From Flexivirga endophytica (GTDB lineage: Bacteria; Actinomycetota; Actinomycetes; Actinomycetales; Dermatophilaceae), in contig NZ_BMHI01000008.1 in the NCBI RefSeq assembly GCF_014640635.1, positions 1-64,000 of the forward strand: a stretch of 64,000 nt of DNA, written 5' to 3'. The position numbers and the translations under genes are program-made. Positions 46,946 to 56,337 of the stretch are shown here, piece after piece. The notes under the pieces are model-generated. The model was given only the letters and a program-made list of their open reading frames with translations. It was not told the DNA's origin and ran no database searches. Every line of letters begins with the position of its first letter. Position 1 is the stretch's first letter.

Positions 46946-47028
46946 TCCGCCCCACGGAGGCTCCCAACGCGAAACGCCGACCGATGGCTGACCCGGACAC
47001 TCTCGACCGACGGGCTATTTTGGGCAAC

Positions 47029-47508
47029 ATGCTCCTGCACAAGCGCTGGTTCGTGGCGGTCTACTGGATCGTCGCGGTCGTGCTGATCGCTGTCGGCGGT
47101 GGGCTCGGGGCGAAATGGGGCGACAGTGAGGCGCCGACCTTCAACAACAAGGAGAAGGGCTCGGTCCCGGCCAACGGCGTCTCGCACATGCTCTACCAGG
47201 TCTTCGGCGGCGTCCTGCTGGCACTGGTCGTGGCGGCTGTCTTCGCCGGCGTCTGGCTCTTGTTGTGGGTGCGTAGCCGTCGCGTCGAGCCGCCGTACGA
47301 CGACTCCGAGGACGACGATGCCGACACGATGTCGGTCGACGACGTCGAGGGGATGTTCTCCGACGAGGACGACGAGGACGCCGAACTCGCCGTAGCGGAC
47401 GAGGACAACGAGCTCGGTGCGGAGGACGACGCCGAGTCGTATGACGACGAGGACGACGAACTCCCGTATGACGGCGAGGAGTACCCGGCCCGACCGGACG
47501 CCCGCTGA
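47029..47508 (+). CDS. Hypothetical membrane protein with acidic tail
   Basis: A 159-residue protein with two transmembrane helices (about residues 9-27 and 56-80) and a C-terminal tail of about 75 residues made largely of Asp and Glu. No family recognised; the tail could bind cations or a basic partner. ATG 47029 has a strong TATTTT seven bases upstream (47016-47021), a leaderless start; an earlier ATG at 46984 lies upstream of that -10. It converges on coaA with seven bases between stops. Confidence 0.8.
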   Translation: MLLHKRWFVAVYWIVAVVLIAVGGGLGAKWGDSEAPTFNNKEKGSVPANGVSHMLYQVFGGVLLALVVAAVFAGVWLLLWVRSRRVEPPYDDSEDDDADTMSVDDVEGMFSDEDDEDAELAVADEDNELGAEDDAESYDDEDDELPYDGEEYPARPDAR

Positions 47509-47515
47509 CGGTCGC

Positions 47516-48478
47516 TCAGATCTTCCGCAACCGGACCCGCGTCACGTTGTGGTCGGCGTCCTTGCGCAACACCAGGGTCGCCCGGCTGCGGGTGGGCGCG
47601 ACGTTGTGCTCGAGGTTCGGGCCGTTGGTCGTCTCCCAGATCTGCCCGGCGCGTTCGACGGCCTGCTCGTCGGTCAGTGCGGCATACCGGTGGAAGTAGG
47701 AGTTCGGGTCCGCGAACGCGGTCTGCCGCCAGCGCAGGAAGCGCTCGACGTACCACTGCTTGATGTGCTCCTCGCGGGCGTCGACGAAAACCGAGAAGTC
47801 GAAGAAATCGGAGACCGCCAGCGTGCCGCGCTGGTCGATGGTGGGCGCTGACGGCTGCAGCACGTTGAGGCCCTCCACGATCAGCACGTCCGGCTGCTCC
47901 AGGGTGATGTGCTCGTCCGGGACGATGTCGTAGCTCAGGTGCGAATACACCGGCGCCGTCACGTGTTTGGCTCCGGATTTGACCTCGGTAAGGAAGCGGA
48001 TCAGCTTCCGGCGATCGTAGGACTCCGGAAAGCCTTTGCGCTGCAACAGGTTCCGGCGTTCCAGCTCAGCGTTGGGGAAGAGGAAACCGTCAGTGGTCAC
48101 CAGGTCGACACGCGGCGTGCCCGGCCAGCGGGCGAGCAGCTCACGCAGGATGCGTGCGGTGGTCGACTTCCCGACCGCGACCGATCCCGCGATACCGATC
48201 ACGAACGGTGTGCGTGCCGGTCGCTCGCCGAGGAAGTCGGTGGTGACCCGGTGCAGCCGACCCGTCGCGGCCACGAAGATGTTGAGCAGCCGGGACAGCG
48301 GCAGGTAGATGTCCTCGACCTCCGGCAGGTCCAACCGGTCTCCGGTGCTGCGCAGTCGCCGCACGTCCTCGGCGGTGAGGCTCATCGGGTGGGAGTCACG
48401 CAGGCCGGCCCAGGCGGCACGGTCGAACTCGAGATAGGGCGACGGCACAGGGATGCGGCTGCGAGACACGACCGCCAT
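47516..48478 (-). CDS. coaA: Pantothenate kinase, type I
   Basis: A 320-residue CoaA, the first committed step of coenzyme A synthesis. The P-loop is [15 protein letters not shown], followed by [21 protein letters not shown] and [16 protein letters not shown] 48478 starts [10 protein letters not shown] and fits the family N-terminus; the longer upstream ORF lacks support. Divergent from the glmS unit, with 181 bases between starts. Confidence 0.96.
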   Translation of the reverse strand: MAVVSRSRIPVPSPYLEFDRAAWAGLRDSHPMSLTAEDVRRLRSTGDRLDLPEVEDIYLPLSRLLNIFVAATGRLHRVTTDFLGERPARTPFVIGIAGSVAVGKSTTARILRELLARWPGTPRVDLVTTDGFLFPNAELERRNLLQRKGFPESYDRRKLIRFLTEVKSGAKHVTAPVYSHLSYDIVPDEHITLEQPDVLIVEGLNVLQPSAPTIDQRGTLAVSDFFDFSVFVDAREEHIKQWYVERFLRWRQTAFADPNSYFHRYAALTDEQAVERAGQIWETTNGPNLEHNVAPTRSRATLVLRKDADHNVTRVRLRKI

Positions 48479-48565
48479 TGTCCACGAAACGTTGGTCGCG
48501 CGTTCGAAGCCCTCGCGCCGGGGCGCCTCCACGGCGCAGCGCGTCCATCGGGTTCAATTGCCCTC

Positions 48566-48652
48566 ATGAAGTTGAATGAGCACGGGCGCAGCCGCTCCAC
48601 GACGCGTTGGAACGACAGGGAGCTCGCGACCTGTCCTTCCGGCGCGAAGTGA
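48566..48652 (+). CDS. Candidate short leader ORF before glmS
   Basis: ATG 48566 opens 28 codons beginning MKLNEHGRSR and ending TGA at 48650-48652, seven bases before the glmS ATG. glmS itself has only a weak ribosome site (GAAGTGAG), so coupled translation is possible. The -10 like sequence before it (TTCAAT) is poor. Codon choice is not clearly coding, so this is tentative. Confidence 0.3.
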   Translation: MKLNEHGRSRSTTRWNDRELATCPSGAK

Positions 48653-48659
48653 GCCGGCC

Positions 48660-50513
48660 ATGTGTGGAATCGTCGGGTATGTCGGCTCGCAGGTGAGTTC
48701 TCGAGCGCAGGACGTGGTGATGGAGGGCCTGGCCCGACTCGAATACCGCGGTTATGACTCGGCCGGGATAGCACTGGTCGCGGATGGCGCCATCGAGAGC
48801 CGCAAGCGCTCGGGCAAGCTCGCCAACCTCATCAGCGACATCGGTCAGCACCCGCTGGCGGCCTCGAGCACCGCGATAGGGCACACCCGGTGGGCGACCC
48901 ACGGTGGTCCGACCGACGCCAACGCGCACCCGCACCTGGGCGGCCCGGACGGCAAGCTGGCGCTGATCCACAACGGCATCATCGAGAACTTCCACGCGCT
49001 GCGCACCGAACTGCTCGAAGCCGGTGTGGAGTTCGCCTCCGAGACGGACACGGAGGTCGTGGCACACCTGCTGGCCCGCGCGTATGACGGCGACCTGACC
49101 ACCGCGATGCGCGCGGTCGTCGCGCGGCTGGAGGGCGCCTTCACCCTGCTCGCGGTCCACGTCGACCAGCCCGGTGTCGTGGTCGGCGCCCGGCGCAACA
49201 GTCCGCTCGTGGTCGGTCTCGGCGAGGGCGAGAACTTCCTCGGCTCCGATGTCGCCGCCTTCATCGGCTACACCCGCGAGGCGATGGAGCTGGAGCAGGA
49301 CCAGATCGTCACCATCACTCCTGACCGCGTCGAGGTCATCGGCTTCGACGGTGAGTCCGCCAAGGGCAAGACCTTCCACGTCGACTGGGACGCTGCCGCC
49401 GCCGAGAAGGGCGGCCACGAGTGGTTCATGGAGAAGGAGATCCACGAGCAGCCCCAGGCTGTCGCCGACACGCTGCTGGGCCGGACCGACGAGACCGGCG
49501 CGCTGGTGCTCGACGAGTTGCGCATCTCCGAGGAGCAGTTGCGGAACGTCGACCGGATCACCTTCGTGGCGTGCGGCACTGCGGCATACGCCGGGATGGT
49601 CGCGAAATACGCGATCGAACGCTGGACGCGGATCCCCGTAGAGGTCGCGCTCGCCCACGAGTTCCGCTACTGCGACCCGATCGCCGACGAGCGCACGCTG
49701 GTCGTGTCGATCAGTCAGTCCGGCGAGACGATGGACACGCTGATGGCGGTGAAGCACGCGCATGACCTGGGCGCGTTGACCGTGTCGATCTGCAATACGC
49801 ACGGCGCGACCATCCCGCGCGAGTCCGACGCCGTCCTCTACACGCACGCCGGTCCCGAGATCGCGGTCGCGTCGACCAAGGGCTTCCTGGCCCAGATCAC
49901 CGCCTGCTACCTGCTCGGTCTCTACCTCGCCCAGTTGCGTGGCGAGTCGTACGCCGACGACGCCCGAGTGGTCCTCACCGAGTTGCACGAGACCCCGGAC
50001 CGGATCGCCGAGGTACTGGACCGCCTGGACCGGGTCCGCGAGATCGCGCACTTCATGGCCGACACCCGCTCGGTCCTCTTCCTGGGGCGCCACGTCGGCT
50101 ACCCGATCGCGCTCGAGGGCGCGCTGAAGCTGAAGGAACTCGCCTACATCCACGCCGAGGGTTTCGCCGCCGGCGAGCTGAAGCACGGCCCGATCGCGCT
50201 GATCGAGCCCGGCCAGCCGGTCTTCATCGTGGTGCCCGGTCCGGACACCCCGCACGGGTTGCACGGCAAGGTCGTCTCCAACATCCAGGAGATCCGCGCC
50301 CGAGGAGCTCGCACCATCGTCATCGCACAGGACGGCGACACTGCGGTCGAGCCCTTCGCCGACGAGGTGATCAGGGTGCCCCGCACGTCACCGATGCTGC
50401 AGCCGCTGCTGACCGCGGTGCCGCTGCAGGTCTTCGCGATGGAGCTGGCCAACGCCAAGGGCCTGGACGTCGACCAGCCGCGCAACCTGGCCAAGTCGGT
50501 GACCGTGGAATGA
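48660..50513 (+). CDS. glmS: Glutamine-fructose-6-phosphate aminotransferase GlmS
   Basis: A 617-residue enzyme making glucosamine-6-phosphate for peptidoglycan. The N-terminal glutaminase begins with the processed catalytic cysteine (MCGIVGYVG), [19 protein letters not shown] carries the glutamine site, and two SIS sugar-isomerase domains follow ([32 protein letters not shown]). The end NLAKSVTVE is the family C-terminus. No glmS ribozyme is seen upstream. ATG 48660 fixes the catalytic Cys as residue 2. Confidence 0.97.
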   Translation: MCGIVGYVGSQVSSRAQDVVMEGLARLEYRGYDSAGIALVADGAIESRKRSGKLANLISDIGQHPLAASSTAIGHTRWATHGGPTDANAHPHLGGPDGKLALIHNGIIENFHALRTELLEAGVEFASETDTEVVAHLLARAYDGDLTTAMRAVVARLEGAFTLLAVHVDQPGVVVGARRNSPLVVGLGEGENFLGSDVAAFIGYTREAMELEQDQIVTITPDRVEVIGFDGESAKGKTFHVDWDAAAAEKGGHEWFMEKEIHEQPQAVADTLLGRTDETGALVLDELRISEEQLRNVDRITFVACGTAAYAGMVAKYAIERWTRIPVEVALAHEFRYCDPIADERTLVVSISQSGETMDTLMAVKHAHDLGALTVSICNTHGATIPRESDAVLYTHAGPEIAVASTKGFLAQITACYLLGLYLAQLRGESYADDARVVLTELHETPDRIAEVLDRLDRVREIAHFMADTRSVLFLGRHVGYPIALEGALKLKELAYIHAEGFAAGELKHGPIALIEPGQPVFIVVPGPDTPHGLHGKVVSNIQEIRARGARTIVIAQDGDTAVEPFADEVIRVPRTSPMLQPLLTAVPLQVFAMELANAKGLDVDQPRNLAKSVTVE

Positions 50514-50522
50514 CCGACCATG

Positions 50523-50571
50523 CTGGTCGGGTAGCCCCCCGCGAGCTTGCTCGCTCCTGGCGTATCGAGAC
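50523..50571. repeat. Dispersed GGTCTCGATACG palindromic repeat (copy 2, inverted)
   Basis: GCTGGTCGGGTAGCC, GCGAGCTTGCTCGC and GGCGTATCGAGACC are the reverse-orientation relatives of the repeat at 20247-20287. It fills the gap between glmS and acpS, and its GTATCGAGA end may supply a poor -10 for acpS. Confidence 0.7.
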
Positions 50572-50574
50572 CTC

Positions 50575-50925
50575 GTGATCGTCGGGGTCGGCATCGACGT
50601 CGTCGACGTGGAGCGCTTCACCGCCAAGCTCGGCGCGACACCACGGCTGCTGGAGCGACTGTTCGCCGTGCAGGAACGCGACCTGCCTCCCACCTCCCTC
50701 GCCGGCCGGTTCGCCGCCAAAGAGGCCCTCGCCAAGGCGCTCGGCGCGCCGGTCGGGCTGCACTGGACCGACGCGGTCGTGGTCAAGGACGAGATCGGCA
50801 AGCCCTCGTGGGAGCTGGCAGGTTCGGTTGCGGCGCGCGCCGAGGCGCTCGGCATACGGTCGATGCACCTGTCGATCTCACACGACGCCGGGATCGCCTC
50901 AGCGGTCGTCGTCGCCGAGAGCTGA
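50575..50925 (+). CDS. acpS: Holo-[acyl-carrier-protein] synthase
   Basis: A 116-residue AcpS that attaches 4'-phosphopantetheine to acyl carrier proteins. Seen: [13 protein letters not shown] with the Mg-binding Asp, [14 protein letters not shown] with the Glu and Lys, and [17 protein letters not shown] at the end. GTG 50575 is the start. It shares 27 bases at its 3' end with the convergent NmrA-like gene. CoaA, which makes the cofactor precursor, is nearby. Confidence 0.95.
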   Translation: MIVGVGIDVVDVERFTAKLGATPRLLERLFAVQERDLPPTSLAGRFAAKEALAKALGAPVGLHWTDAVVVKDEIGKPSWELAGSVAARAEALGIRSMHLSISHDAGIASAVVVAES

Positions 50926-51786
50926 CGGCCGCAGCACCTCCCGGCACCAGGTCCGGAAGTCGGTCGCCGCGATCTTGGCGGTAGCCCAGTCCGCGTCGTA
51001 GATGCCGTTGTCCTGTGCGGCGAACATCTCCGTCATGTCCTGGACCGCCTGGTCGCTCGCTCCGCGCGAGCGGAGCATCGATGCGAAGTCGTCCATGGTG
51101 ATTCGGCGGTAGGAGACGGGTCGACCGAGTTCTTCACCGATGACGGCTGCCATCTCGTCGGGCGTCAGCCGGTCGGGTCCGAACACCGGGACGTTCTCCT
51201 GACCGGTCCAGGACCGGTCGGTGAGCAGGTCGGCCGCGTGCTCGGCGATGTCGCGGGTAGCGATGGAGGCCAGCGGTTGATCGGCGGCGCAGGTCAGGTA
51301 GAACGCTCCCTCGTCACGGATCGCGTCGAGCTGGCCGAGCAGGTTCTCCATGTAGAAGGGCAGCGACAACGCCCGGTATGGCGCTCCCGACGCCGCCAGC
51401 TCGGAGTCCATCCGGAAGGCGGCGGACAGCACGCCTGCCGACCCCTCGAAGTCGTGGCCGGCGCTGGTGACGCCGACCACGTGCGGTGTGCCGTTGCGCG
51501 CGATGGCAGCGGCGCCGGCTCGCGCGAACGCGAGGTAGTGCTCGGCCGCACTCGGTGCGGTCGGGTTCGGCGGAACGAGCCAGAACAATGCGTCCGCACC
51601 GGCGAGTGCCTTGTCCAGCACGACGGGATCGTCGTGGCTGCCCTCGACGATCTGGACACGGTCGCGTATGGCGCCGTCCAGCCGTGCGGCGTCGCGGACG
51701 ATGACCCGTAGTTGCTCGTCCTGGGCGAGCAACCGAGCGACCAGCCGGCGACCGATCTGACCGGTAGGGGTGGTGGTGACGATCAT
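50899..51786 (-). CDS. NmrA-like NAD(P)-binding protein
   Basis: A 295-residue Rossmann-fold SDR-like protein ([15 protein letters not shown] as the dinucleotide loop, here [10 protein letters not shown]). It is of the atypical NmrA/quinone-reductase-like branch, often redox or electrophile responsive. ATG 51786 has AGGAG eight bases upstream. Divergent from a TetR gene with an operator between them, so it is probably TetR-controlled. Its tail overlaps acpS by 27 bases. Confidence 0.88.
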   Translation of the reverse strand: MIVTTTPTGQIGRRLVARLLAQDEQLRVIVRDAARLDGAIRDRVQIVEGSHDDPVVLDKALAGADALFWLVPPNPTAPSAAEHYLAFARAGAAAIARNGTPHVVGVTSAGHDFEGSAGVLSAAFRMDSELAASGAPYRALSLPFYMENLLGQLDAIRDEGAFYLTCAADQPLASIATRDIAEHAADLLTDRSWTGQENVPVFGPDRLTPDEMAAVIGEELGRPVSYRRITMDDFASMLRSRGASDQAVQDMTEMFAAQDNGIYDADWATAKIAATDFRTWCREVLRPSALGDDDR

Positions 51787-51805
51787 GCGATCTCCTAAGA
51801 TGAAC

Positions 51806-51821
51806 CGGAACTCAGGTTCCG
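51806..51821. promoter_or_regulatory. TetR-type operator between nmrA-like and tetR genes
   Basis: CGGAAC-TCAG-GTTCCG is a perfect inverted repeat located 20 bases before one start and 45 before the other. It is well placed to control both divergent genes. Confidence 0.7.
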
Positions 51822-51866
51822 AATATAGGTCGGAGGGCCGAACCGGTCAACTACAGTGGAGCAACC

Positions 51867-52433
51867 ATGAGCGCTTCCGAACGTCCGCTGCGTGCCGACG
51901 CACGACGCAACCGCGAGTCGGTCCTCGACGCGGCCGGCGAGCTCTTCGCCGAGCGGGGCGACGCCGTGCAGATGGACGAGATCGCCGAGCGTGCCGGGCT
52001 GGGGGTGGGCACCGTCTACCGGCACTTCGCGGACAAGCAGGCCCTGCTCGCCGCGATCATCGGCCGTCGTTTCGAGGCGATGACCGAGTCGGCCCGTGCG
52101 GCCGACGACTCGGAGGAGCCGGGGACGGCGTTCGAGGAACTGCTGCACACCTACCTGGAATCAGCGCAGGCCGACGCGGGATTCCGCTTCGCCCTGCTCG
52201 GCCCGGAAGAACCGAGCTGGGTCCAGATCGCGAGCGAGAAGACCGACTTCGGCGAGATCATCGAGCGCGTCGTGCAGCGCGCGGTCGATGCCGGCTGGCT
52301 CCGTGCGGACTTCAGCGCCCAGGACTTCGTCCTGATCTCCCGTGGCGCGATGGCGAACATGACCGGCGCCGACGACTGGCGCCGCTACGTCGAGCTGATG
52401 TTGGAGGGCGTTCGCGGTCCGGACCCTCAGTGA
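51867..52433 (+). CDS. TetR-family transcriptional regulator
   Basis: A 188-residue TetR protein with HTH at about residues 10-58 (RESVLDAAGELFAERG, MDEIAERAGLGVGTVYRHF) and a TetR C-terminal domain of the SbtR/KstR-like type. ATG 51867 follows GTGGAG by five bases. Most likely the repressor of the divergent NmrA-like gene and itself. Ligand unknown. Confidence 0.9.
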   Translation: MSASERPLRADARRNRESVLDAAGELFAERGDAVQMDEIAERAGLGVGTVYRHFADKQALLAAIIGRRFEAMTESARAADDSEEPGTAFEELLHTYLESAQADAGFRFALLGPEEPSWVQIASEKTDFGEIIERVVQRAVDAGWLRADFSAQDFVLISRGAMANMTGADDWRRYVELMLEGVRGPDPQ

Positions 52434-52473
52434 CCGCCGCGGCGTTGCGGGCCGGAGGCCCTATCGTCGGACC

Positions 52474-53952
52474 ATGATCACGGCGTATGACGTGGCGGCC
52501 GTTCGTGCCGCCGAGGACGCGGTCCGACGGACTCTTGCCGACGGGGAGCTGATGCAGCGTGCTGCGAGCGGCCTGGCCGACGTCGCGGCCGCGCGGATGG
52601 CGGAGGAGGACGCCGAACGGGTCGTGGTGCTCGCCGGCAGCGGGGACAACGGCGGTGATGCCCTGTATGCCGCCGCCCGGCTCGCCGAGGACGCGGACGT
52701 CACCGCGGTCCTGGTCGGCTCTCGCGCGCACGAGGCCGCGCTGGCCGCGGCGCAGGGGGCCGGCGTCGACGTCCTCGAATGGCGCTCCGGAGTCTCGCCG
52801 GCGGACGTTCGCGAGGCGCTCGCGTCCGCCGAGCTGGTGATCGACGGGATCCTGGGGATCGGCGGCCGGCCCGGGCTGCCGCCGCACCTGAGCGACGTGC
52901 CGGATCTGATCCCGGAGGACGCGCTGGTCCTGGCGGTCGACCTGCCCTCCGGTCTCGACCCGGCGGGCGACATACGCAGCGACGCGATCTTCGCGGACGA
53001 GACGGTGACCTTCAGCCTGGCCAAACCGGTGCACCTGATGCCGGCGACGGAGCAGGCGATCGGCCTGCTCACCGTGCTCGACATCGGCGTGCCCGATCCG
53101 GACATGCCTGCGGTGCAACGGTTTTCACACACCGATGTCGCGGGCTCCTGGCCGGTGCCCGCGCCCGGGGACGACAAATACTCCCGGGGTGTGCTCGGCG
53201 TCATCACCGGCGGCGAGCACTACACCGGTGCGGCACTGATGTCGGTCACCGCGGCCGTCACCGCAGGCGTGGGCATGGTTCGGTACGTCGGGCCTGACGC
53301 ACCCACGAACCTGCTGCGGCAGGCGGCGCCCGAAGCCGTCTTCGGTGTCGGCCGTGTGCAGGCGTGGGCGATCGGATCCGGCATGGACGTCGACGACGCC
53401 TCCCCGGAGCAGTTGTCGGCCGCTCGGGATGCCCTGGCATCCGACCTACCGGTGCTGCTCGACGCAGGCGGCCTGGATCTGTTGGAGCGTCCCCGGTCGG
53501 CGCCGACGTTGCTGACCCCGCATGCGGGCGAGTTGCTCCGGCTGGCGCAGCGGCTCGGCATAGGAGCGACGGACGGTGGGGAGTTGGCAGCGGACGACGT
53601 ACACCGCGCGCCCACCGTGGTCGCGCGCGAGGTGGCGGACCGGTTGGAGTGCACGGTCCTGGTCAAAGGTGCGGTGACCGCGGTGGTGCCGCCGACCGCC
53701 ACCGGGCAGCCGATCCACACCCAGGCCGACGGACCGGCCTGGCTGGCGACAGCCGGCAGCGGAGATGTGCTGGCCGGGGTGTGCGGGGCACTGCTGGCGG
53801 CCGGACTCGACCCGTTGCGTGCCGGCGCACTCGGTGCGCTGGTGCACGGAGTCGCGGGGGACCGGGCCAACCCCGGCGGTCCGGTGAGGGCGATGGACAT
53901 CGCCCACGAGGTGGGCCGCACCGTCGCGCACCTGCTGCGGCTTCCCGGCTGA
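52474..53952 (+). CDS. nnr: Bifunctional NAD(P)HX epimerase/dehydratase
   Basis: A 492-residue repair enzyme for hydrated NADH and NADPH. The N-terminal epimerase (about 1-210) has VVLAGSGDNGGDALYAARL and VDLPSGLDPAGDI. The C-terminal ADP/ATP-dependent dehydratase (about 220-492) has LLTPHAGELLRLA, VLVKGAVTAVV and TAGSGDVLAGVCGALLA. ATG 52474 has TATCGT six bases upstream, a leaderless start. It begins a same-strand run continuing to tsaD. Confidence 0.95.
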   Translation: MITAYDVAAVRAAEDAVRRTLADGELMQRAASGLADVAAARMAEEDAERVVVLAGSGDNGGDALYAAARLAEDADVTAVLVGSRAHEAALAAAQGAGVDVLEWRSGVSPADVREALASAELVIDGILGIGGRPGLPPHLSDVPDLIPEDALVLAVDLPSGLDPAGDIRSDAIFADETVTFSLAKPVHLMPATEQAIGLLTVLDIGVPDPDMPAVQRFSHTDVAGSWPVPAPGDDKYSRGVLGVITGGEHYTGAALMSVTAAVTAGVGMVRYVGPDAPTNLLRQAAPEAVFGVGRVQAWAIGSGMDVDDASPEQLSAARDALASDLPVLLDAGGLDLLERPRSAPTLLTPHAGELLRLAQRLGIGATDGGELAADDVHRAPTVVAREVADRLECTVLVKGAVTAVVPPTATGQPIHTQADGPAWLATAGSGDVLAGVCGALLAAGLDPLRAGALGALVHGVAGDRANPGGPVRAMDIAHEVGRTVAHLLRLPG

Positions 53953-53990
53953 TCACCTCACGAAGTCGGCGAGGTGTCACACTTGCCCCT

Positions 53991-55229
53991 GTGAATCACC
54001 AGCCGGCAACATCGCGAAACACCGATGCGAGGGACTCGGGGTCCCCGCGAAGTATCGGAGGAGCGAAGCGGGGGAGAACTTCGTGGGGTGAGTTTGCTCC
54101 CGCGCGGGTGACGGTGGATCTCGACGCGATCGCCCACAACGTCGGGGTGCTGCAGCAGCACGCGGGCGACGCGATGGTGATGGCCGTCGTGAAGGGGGAC
54201 GCCTACGGACACGGGCTCGTCCCGAGCGCCCGGGCCGCCCTGCGCGGCGGGGCGCGCTGGCTCGGCGTCGCACAGTTGCAGGAGGCCCTCGCTCTGCGCA
54301 GCGCCGGCGTCACCGCACCGCTGCTGAGTTGGCTGCACGCCCCCGGGGTGGATTTCGCCCGCGCGATCGAGGCCGACATCGACCTGGGCGTGCCCGCGGT
54401 CTGGGAGATCGACGCGATCGCGGCCGCGGCGCGGGAGACCGGCCGCGTCGCCAGGGTGCAGCTGAAGGTCGACACCGGCCTGGCCCGCAACGGCGCCTTC
54501 GGCCCGGACTGGCCGATGCTCGTGCAGGCTGCGCAGCGCCACGTCGCAGACGGAACCCTCAAGGTGACAGGCGTTTTCACGCATTTCGCCTTCGCAGACG
54601 TGCCCCATCACCCGACGGTGCAGGCGCAACAGGTGCGGTTCGCCGATGCGGTGCGTGACTGCGAACGCGCCGGCTTCGACCTCGAGGTGCGGCACATGTC
54701 CAACTCGGCGGCGACGCTCACCACGCCGAAGGCCGCCTGGGACATGGTGCGCCCGGGGTTGGCCGTCTACGGCCTCTCGCCGGTGCCCGACATCGGCGGG
54801 TCGTCCCGCTTCGGGTTGATCCCGGCGATGACGATGAGTGCGAATGTGACTGTTACCAAACGGGTTCCGATCGGTCAGGGCGTCAGCTACAGCCACACCT
54901 ACGTCACGCCACGGGAGACCACCCTGGTCGACGTCCCGTGCGGGTATGCCGACGGGGTCCCGCGGGCCGCCTCGTCCAAGGGGCCCGTGCTGATCGGCGG
55001 GCGGCGCTTCACCGTCTCCGGTCGCGTCTGCATGGACCAGTTCGTCGTCGACGTCGGCGATCTGCCGGTGCAGGCCGGTGACGACGTCGTGCTCTTCGGC
55101 AACGGCGCCGACGGTGGTCCCACTGCTCAGGACTGGGCGGAGGTCACCGACACCATCAGCTACGAGATCGTCACCCGCACGAGCTCTCGGCTGCCGCGCA
55201 TCTACCTCGGCGACACGAATGAGCGCTAG
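53991..55229 (+). CDS. alr: Alanine racemase with repeat-encoded N-terminal extension
   Basis: A 412-residue PLP enzyme interconverting L- and D-alanine for peptidoglycan. The core has MAVVKGDAYGHGLVP (PLP Lys), GVSYSHTYVTPRET with the second catalytic Tyr region, and RVCMDQFVVDV. Before the core (which begins about APARVTVDLDAIAHN) is an extension of about 40 residues from GTG 53991 that contains the palindromic repeat read as GSPRSIGGAKRGRTSWG. No clear start codon exists between the repeat and the core except the GTG of RVTVDL, which would remove only a little of the fold edge, so the extension may or may not be translated. The stop overlaps the next gene by 11 bases. Confidence 0.92.
   Translation: MNHQPATSRNTDARDSGSPRSIGGAKRGRTSWGEFAPARVTVDLDAIAHNVGVLQQHAGDAMVMAVVKGDAYGHGLVPSARAALRGGARWLGVAQLQEALALRSAGVTAPLLSWLHAPGVDFARAIEADIDLGVPAVWEIDAIAAAARETGRVARVQLKVDTGLARNGAFGPDWPMLVQAAQRHVADGTLKVTGVFTHFAFADVPHHPTVQAQQVRFADAVRDCERAGFDLEVRHMSNSAATLTTPKAAWDMVRPGLAVYGLSPVPDIGGSSRFGLIPAMTMSANVTVTKRVPIGQGVSYSHTYVTPRETTLVDVPCGYADGVPRAASSKGPVLIGGRRFTVSGRVCMDQFVVDVGDLPVQAGDDVVLFGNGADGGPTAQDWAEVTDTISYEIVTRTSSRLPRIYLGDTNER
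54037..54090. repeat. One-head, one-tail palindromic repeat inside the alr 5' region
   Basis: Exactly 54 bases from CGGGGTCCCCGCGAAGT to AGAACTTCGTGGGGTG. The ends pair as CCCCGCGAAGT with ACTTCGTGGGG (one G-T wobble) around a 24-base purine-rich loop. It is read in frame as part of alr if GTG 53991 is the start. Confidence 0.9.
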
Positions 55230-56337
55230 GCGCGGACTGATCGGTGTGGGCATCGGTGTCGCCGCGGCCGGCGCCGCAACGGCTGCCGGTGTGGCCACCG
55301 AACGGGTGCTGCGTTCGCGTCGGCGGCGAGTGGGGACGCCGTCCCCGCCGGACGATCCCGAGCTGGAGCAGCGCGGTTCCGTGGTCGTCGCCGACGACGG
55401 CGTGCCGCTCTACGTCGAGATCGAGGAGCCGACCGGCGCTGCGAAGGACCCGGGGTCCCCGCGAGGTATCGGAGGATCGAAGCGGGGGAGAACTTCGTGG
55501 GGTCGGGCCACCGTGCTGCTGGTGCACGGCTATGCACACAGCCACGCGATCTGGGCGCAGCAGCGCCGGGACATCACCGGAGCCGGTTACCGGGTGGTCT
55601 GCGTGGACCTGCGTGGTCACGGCAGATCCGGCGAGGGCGACGACGCGTCATACACGATCGCGCAGTTGGGCCGTGACCTCGCGGCCGTGATCGAGCAGAC
55701 GACCCCGACCGGGCCCATCGCACTCGTCGGACACTCGATGGGCGGTATGGCGCTCATGGCACTCGCCGAGCAACGCTCGCAGGTGGTGCGGGATCGCGTC
55801 GTCGGCGTCGCGCTGATCAGCACCAGTGCCGGCGGCATGTCCGAGGTGGACTTCGGGCTCGGCAGGCAACTCGGCGGGGTCGTGCACCGGCTCGGCCCGG
55901 CCGCCGTCGCACGCGCCGACAAGCGACCGCAGACCTTCAACGCGGCGCGACTACTCGGACGTAACGTGGAATCCGCTCTCGTGCACCGGTATTCGTTCGG
56001 TGGTCCGGTCCCGAAGGACGTCATACGCGAAGTCGCCGAGATGATCTTCGGCACCCGTTTGCACGTGATCGGCGCGTTCCTGCCCACCTTGATCGAGCAC
56101 GATCGCGAGGCGGCATTGCCGGTCTTCGATGGGATCGAGACACTCATCGTGCACGGCACGCGCGACCGGATGACTCCCATCGCGCACGGAGAGCGGCTCG
56201 CCCGATCGTTGCAGGGCGCCGAGCTGGTGGTGGTCAAGGGCGCGGGACACGTGCTGCCCCTGGAGTCGCCCGAGTTGGTCAGCGCGGAGCTGCTGGCGTT
56301 CCTGGAGCGTGCCGAGCGATCGGTGGTCGACCGATGA
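55219..56337 (+). CDS. Membrane-anchored alpha/beta hydrolase with an in-frame repeat
   Basis: A 372-residue protein with an N-terminal hydrophobic segment (about residues 5-28) followed by an alpha/beta hydrolase: LLVHGYAHSHAIWAQQ, nucleophile elbow GHSMGGMALMAL, and late GAGHVLPLE with the His. About residue 78, between the first beta strands and LLVHGYA, lies GSPRGIGGSKRGRTSWG, encoded by the palindromic repeat and unlike anything in the family. The gene overlaps alr at its start (ATG 55219) and tsaE at its end (ATGA), so it is truly part of the operon. Substrate unknown. Confidence 0.9.
   Translation: MSARRGLIGVGIGVAAAGAATAAGVATERVLRSRRRRVGTPSPPDDPELEQRGSVVVADDGVPLYVEIEEPTGAAKDPGSPRGIGGSKRGRTSWGRATVLLVHGYAHSHAIWAQQRRDITGAGYRVVCVDLRGHGRSGEGDDASYTIAQLGRDLAAVIEQTTPTGPIALVGHSMGGMALMALAEQRSQVVRDRVVGVALISTSAGGMSEVDFGLGRQLGGVVHRLGPAAVARADKRPQTFNAARLLGRNVESALVHRYSFGGPVPKDVIREVAEMIFGTRLHVIGAFLPTLIEHDREAALPVFDGIETLIVHGTRDRMTPIAHGERLARSLQGAELVVVKGAGHVLPLESPELVSAELLAFLERAERSVVDR
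55451..55504. repeat. One-head, one-tail palindromic repeat inside a hydrolase gene
   Basis: A 54-base copy nearly identical to the one at 54037-54090, in the same orientation and, remarkably, the same reading frame relative to its gene. It lies fully inside the coding region and keeps it open. Differences are scattered single bases (for example GCGAGGTATCGGAGGATCG). Confidence 0.92.

Noticed and set aside
46984-47028. ATG 46984 as start of the acidic-tail membrane protein
   Set aside because: A strong -10 like TATTTT lies downstream of it and seven bases before ATG 47029, and the extra 15 residues add nothing recognisable.
53364-53990. Very long alr reading frame starting inside nnr
   Set aside because: The upstream part overlaps nnr in another frame and has no family match. 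The alr start is taken as GTG 53991.
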